From NCBI GenBank assembly GCA_964544365.1, contig CAZJCW010000195.1:1-8409 (forward strand): a stretch of 8,409 nt of DNA, read 5' to 3'. The position numbers and the translations under genes were made by a program. The DNA comes from Alsobacter sp964544365. GTDB taxonomy: Bacteria; Pseudomonadota; Alphaproteobacteria; Rhizobiales; Beijerinckiaceae. The notes under the pieces are model-generated. The model was not told the DNA's origin. It did not search any database and was given only the letters and a program-made list of their open reading frames with translations. Position 1 is the first letter of the stretch. Every line of letters begins with the position of its first letter. Shown here piece by piece: positions 6,017-8,409 of this stretch.

Positions 6017-6964
6017 ATGAAGGTCGTCACGGCTGCCGATGTCGATCGCGTTCTCGACCCGTCCGGGCTCGCCGACGCGCTGGCGGATGCGTTTCGAAGC
6101 GACATCGTCGTTCCGGTCCGCCATCACCACGAGATCGAGCGCCAGGACGACGAGGCAACGCTGCTGCTCATGCCGGCCTGGACCGGCAAGAGCGTCTCGC
6201 CCGCCTTTGTCGGGACGAAGATCGTCAGCATCTATCGTGGCAATGCCGCGCGCGGCCTGCCCAGCGTCCAGGGCAGCTATCTCCTGAACGACGGCGCCTC
6301 CGGACAGCCTCTCGCCGTGATGGACGGGGCGCGTCTCACCGTGTGGCGGACGGCCGCCGCGTCCGGCCTGGCCGCGCGGTCCCTGGCGCGGACCGACGCT
6401 TCGCGCATGGTGATGGTCGGTGCGGGAGCCCTGTGTCCCTTTCTCATCCGCGCCCATGCCGCCGAACGGTCGCTGACGGATATCGCGATCTGGAACCATC
6501 GGCCCGAGCGGGCGGCGGCGGTCGCCGCCGAGCTTGCGGCCCAGGGCCTGCCCGTGCGGGTCGCGGGTTCGCTGGAGGCCGCGGTCCGCGAGGCGGACAT
6601 CGTGTCCTGCGCGACGCTCTCGGTGGAGCCGCTGGTGCGCGGCGAATGGTTGAAGCCCGGGGCGCATGTCGATTGCGTCGGCGCCTTCAAGCCGACCATG
6701 CGGGAAACGGACGATGCCTGCATCCGCCTCGCCTCCCTCTTCTGCGATACGCGGGCCGGGGCCCTGAAGGAGGGCGGCGACCTCGCCATGCCGATCGCCT
6801 CGGGGCTGATCACGGCTGCCGATGTCCGCGCGGACCTGTTCGACCTTGCCCGCGGCGTTCATCCCGGCCGGCGCTCGGCGGACGAGATCACGCTGTTCAA
6901 GTCCGTGGGAACGGCCATCGAGGATCTCGCGGCGGCAATCCTGGCGTGGCGCCGCCTGAGCTGA
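6017..6964 (+). CDS. Ornithine cyclodeaminase / mu-crystallin family enzyme, probably a ketimine or imine reductase
   Basis: The 315-residue cytoplasmic protein belongs to the NAD(P)-dependent ornithine cyclodeaminase/mu-crystallin superfamily. Signatures are GTKIVSIYRGN with Lys68, GLPSVQGSYLLND (80-92), LAVMDGARLTVWRTAAASGLAAR with Arg111 (99-121), a Rossmann glycine motif VGAGALCPF (134-142), VDCVGAFKPTMRE (218-230) and DEITLFKSVGTAIEDLAAA near the C-terminus. In true ornithine cyclodeaminase the VGGDCPGKTE segment carries the Asp proposed to activate water. Here that position appears to be Phe224, as in mu-crystallin-type reductases. This argues against deamination of ornithine and for reduction of a cyclic imine such as pyrroline- or piperideine-2-carboxylate. 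The exact substrate is unknown. The gene lies 52 bases after lapA and 67 before trpF, on the same strand. Confidence 0.8.
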   Translation: MKVVTAADVDRVLDPSGLADALADAFRSDIVVPVRHHHEIERQDDEATLLLMPAWTGKSVSPAFVGTKIVSIYRGNAARGLPSVQGSYLLNDGASGQPLAVMDGARLTVWRTAAASGLAARSLARTDASRMVMVGAGALCPFLIRAHAAERSLTDIAIWNHRPERAAAVAAELAAQGLPVRVAGSLEAAVREADIVSCATLSVEPLVRGEWLKPGAHVDCVGAFKPTMRETDDACIRLASLFCDTRAGALKEGGDLAMPIASGLITAADVRADLFDLARGVHPGRRSADEITLFKSVGTAIEDLAAAILAWRRLS

Positions 6965-6970
6965 GGCCCG

Positions 6971-6990
6971 TGCGGCGCTTTGGCGCCGCA
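6971..6990 (+). terminator. Strong short hairpin downstream of the cyclodeaminase-family gene
   Basis: TGCGGCGC (6971-6978) pairs perfectly with GCGCCGCA (6983-6990) around a TTTG tetraloop, starting seven bases after the preceding stop codon. The 8-bp GC stem would be very stable. The downstream sequence lacks a T-run, so it is not a textbook intrinsic terminator. It may be a weak terminator, an mRNA 3'-end stabiliser, or an element of the trpF leader. Confidence 0.4.
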
Positions 6991-6996
6991 TCGCCA

Positions 6997-7013
6997 TGGA
7001 CAGAGCGTGTCCA
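6997..7013 (+). repeat. Second hairpin in the trpF leader (TGGACA/TGTCCA)
   Basis: TGGACA (6997-7002) pairs with TGTCCA (7008-7013) around GAGCG and is followed by AAAAG. It lies six bases after the first hairpin and 18 bases before the trpF start. The sequence around TGTCCAAAAGTGC resembles, from memory, short dispersed intergenic repeats in Hyphomicrobiales genomes. That resemblance is unverified. Confidence 0.35.
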
Positions 7014-7031
7014 AAAGTGCAATGACGGCGC

Positions 7032-7697
7032 ATGTCCGTCCTGGTCAAAGTCTGCGGCTTGCGTACGCCCGACACGATCGACGCCGCCATCGGCGCCGGC
7101 GCGGACATGCTCGGCTTCGTGTTCTTCCCCAAGTCGCCGCGCCATGTGCCCTACACCGACGCCCTGCAGCTGGCCAAGCACGTCGGCGACCGGGCCTGCA
7201 AGGTGGCCCTGACGGTCGATGCCTCCGATGGCGAACTCGACGCCATCGTCGAGGCGCTGGAACCCGACCTTCTCCAGTTGCACGGCGAGGAGGAGCCCGG
7301 GCGGGTTGCGGCCGTCCGGACCCGCTACGGTCTTCCCGTCATGAAGGCCGTCGGCGTTTCCACCCGCGAGGATCTCAAGCGGATCGACGCGTACCGCTTC
7401 GCCGCCGATCGCATCCTGTTCGATGCCAAGCCCCCCGCGGGTTCGGCGCTGCCGGGCGGGAACGGCATTCCGTTCGACTGGCAGATCCTGGCCGGGCTCG
7501 ACATCGGCAAGCCCTACATGGTCTCCGGTGGACTCGACGCCGGAAACGTGAGCCGGGCCATCCTGACCGCCAAGGCGCCGGGCGTCGACGTGTCGTCGGG
7601 CGTCGAAAGGGCGCCCGGAGACAAGGACCCGGCCCGCATCGCCGCTTTCGTGAAGGCCGCGAAGACTGCGGCTGCACCCCAAGACACCCCGCGCTGA
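7032..7697 (+). CDS. trpF: Phosphoribosylanthranilate isomerase
   Basis: TrpF catalyses the Amadori rearrangement of N-(5'-phosphoribosyl)anthranilate to the carboxyphenylamino-deoxyribulose phosphate, the third step from chorismate-derived anthranilate to tryptophan. It is a cytoplasmic (beta/alpha)8 barrel of 221 residues. The N-terminal VKVCGLRTPD carries the catalytic Cys8, and GADMLGFVFFPKSPRHV follows (23-39). LLQLHGEE is at 80-87, ILFDAKPP holds the catalytic Asp131, and the phosphate-binding loops are VSGGLDAGNV (164-173) and GVDVSSGVE (184-192). An in-frame TGA at 7023-7025 rules out longer forms, so ATG 7032 is the start. No good Shine-Dalgarno precedes it, which is unusual next to its neighbours. 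trpB follows after 25 bases. The stand-alone trpF, not fused to trpC, fits Alphaproteobacteria. Confidence 0.96.
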   Translation: MSVLVKVCGLRTPDTIDAAIGAGADMLGFVFFPKSPRHVPYTDALQLAKHVGDRACKVALTVDASDGELDAIVEALEPDLLQLHGEEEPGRVAAVRTRYGLPVMKAVGVSTREDLKRIDAYRFAADRILFDAKPPAGSALPGGNGIPFDWQILAGLDIGKPYMVSGGLDAGNVSRAILTAKAPGVDVSSGVERAPGDKDPARIAAFVKAAKTAAAPQDTPR

Positions 7698-7709
7698 CGG
7701 GCCGCCTCC

Positions 7710-7714
7710 GAGGA
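7710..7714 (+). promoter_or_regulatory. Ribosome binding site choosing the GTG start of trpB
   Basis: GAGGA lies eight bases before GTG at 7723. No ATG is available in this frame between the trpF stop and the conserved start of the protein, so the non-standard GTG start is the best choice. Confidence 0.75.
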
Positions 7715-7722
7715 TCCCTGCC

Positions 7723-8409
7723 GTGACCATCCAGACTCCGAATTCTTTCCGCACCGGCCCGGACGAAACCGGTCATTTCGGCATTTTCGGCGGACGTTTC
7801 GTCGCCGAGACGCTGATGCCGCTGATCCTCGCGCTGGAGGAGGCCTACGGGCAGGCGAAGGCTGACCCTGCGTTCCACAAGGAGATGGGCGAGTATCTCG
7901 CGCACTATGTCGGGCGGCCGAGCCCGCTCTATTTCGCCGAGCGACTGACCGAGCATTGCGGCGGAGCGAAGATCTACCTGAAGCGCGACGAGCTGAACCA
8001 CACCGGCGCGCACAAGGTGAACAACGTGCTCGGCCAGATCCTGTTGGCACGGCGCATGGGCAAGAAGCGCATCATCGCGGAGACGGGCGCCGGGCAGCAC
8101 GGGGTCGCGACGGCCACGCTGTGCGCGCGCTTCGGCCTGGAATGCATCGTCTACATGGGCGCCGTCGACGTCGAGCGGCAGAAGCCGAACGTCTTCCGGA
8201 TGAAGATGCTGGGAGCCGAGGTCGTTCCCGTGCAGTCGGGATCGAAGACCCTCAAGGACGCCATGAACGAGGCGCTGCGGGACTGGGTGACGAACGTCGA
8301 GTCCACGTTCTACTGCATCGGCACGGCGGCGGGTCCCCATCCCTACCCGGCCATGGTGCGGGACTTCCAGTCGGTCATCGGCCGGGAGACACGCGAGCAG
8401 ATGATGGAG
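7723..8409 (+). CDS. trpB: Tryptophan synthase beta subunit, 5' part (3' end outside window)
   Basis: TrpB is the PLP enzyme that condenses indole, channelled from TrpA, with serine to give tryptophan. The frame opens at GTG 7723 and is still open at the right edge. It gives 229 of about 400 residues and translates as MTIQTPNSFRTGPDETGHFG at the start. Conserved features are GIFGGRFVAETLMP (20-33), GRPSPLY (64-70), LKRDELNHTGAHKVNN with the PLP-binding Lys98, AETGAGQHGVATA with the catalytic Glu120, and VYMGAVDVERQKPNVFRMKMLGAEV (143-167). It is a standard TrpB1 sequence with no break. trpF ends 25 bases upstream, and trpA is expected just beyond the window. No internal defect was seen. Confidence 0.97.
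   Translation, partial: MTIQTPNSFRTGPDETGHFGIFGGRFVAETLMPLILALEEAYGQAKADPAFHKEMGEYLAHYVGRPSPLYFAERLTEHCGGAKIYLKRDELNHTGAHKVNNVLGQILLARRMGKKRIIAETGAGQHGVATATLCARFGLECIVYMGAVDVERQKPNVFRMKMLGAEVVPVQSGSKTLKDAMNEALRDWVTNVESTFYCIGTAAGPHPYPAMVRDFQSVIGRETREQMME

Noticed and set aside
5699..7132. Long open frame on the minus strand (477 codons) opposite lapA, the cyclodeaminase-family gene and trpF
   Set aside because: It is antisense to three well-supported genes, and its composition is that of a GC-rich shadow frame with no recognisable domain.
7375..8340. Open frame on the minus strand opposite trpF and trpB
   Set aside because: trpB on the plus strand is conserved codon by codon here. The antisense translation is a shadow.

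Overview
The window is high-GC, densely coded DNA with strong third-position G/C. It carries a housekeeping gene set typical of Alphaproteobacteria, most likely Hyphomicrobiales (Rhizobiales) or a close relative. The diagnostic features are addA next to trxA and folC, and sppA-ihfB-lapA running into trpF-trpB. The genus cannot be fixed from the sequence alone. No mobile element, CRISPR array, tRNA or rRNA was seen.

Layout. (1) Positions 3-2715, plus strand: the 3' part of addA (helicase-nuclease for double-strand-break repair), then trxA (thioredoxin 1), which has a plausible promoter of its own. (2) Positions 2774-4096, minus strand: complete folC (folylpolyglutamate/dihydrofolate synthase), convergent with trxA across a 58-base gap. 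(3) Positions 4097-4307: the longest gene-free stretch, a 211-base divergent region between folC and sppA. It contains three perfect inverted repeats and a recurrent GCAAC half-site. (4) Positions 4308-5964, plus strand: sppA (membrane S49 peptidase), ihfB (IHF beta subunit) and lapA (small membrane protein with the LapA domain). A good IHF-site match lies just upstream of ihfB. (5) Positions 6017-8409, plus strand: an ornithine-cyclodeaminase/mu-crystallin family enzyme, then trpF and the 5' half of trpB, which runs off the right edge.

How the genes work together. addA serves recombination repair, trxA thiol redox, and folC folate polyglutamylation. sppA and lapA act at the inner membrane/envelope, ihfB in nucleoid structure and site-specific regulation. 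trpF and trpB catalyse the third and the last steps of tryptophan synthesis from anthranilate. The plus-strand genes from ihfB to trpB are 19-67 bases apart and could be largely co-transcribed, although hairpins lie in the lapA/cyclodeaminase and cyclodeaminase/trpF gaps.

Most of the window is ordinary core genome, and I see no convincing new multi-gene system. The points worth a second look are: a gene order that suggests inversion of the sppA-to-trp block relative to folC; the repeat-rich folC/sppA intergenic region; a probable IHF autoregulatory site; and a cyclodeaminase-family gene inside the trp neighbourhood that lacks the Asp expected of a true ornithine cyclodeaminase.
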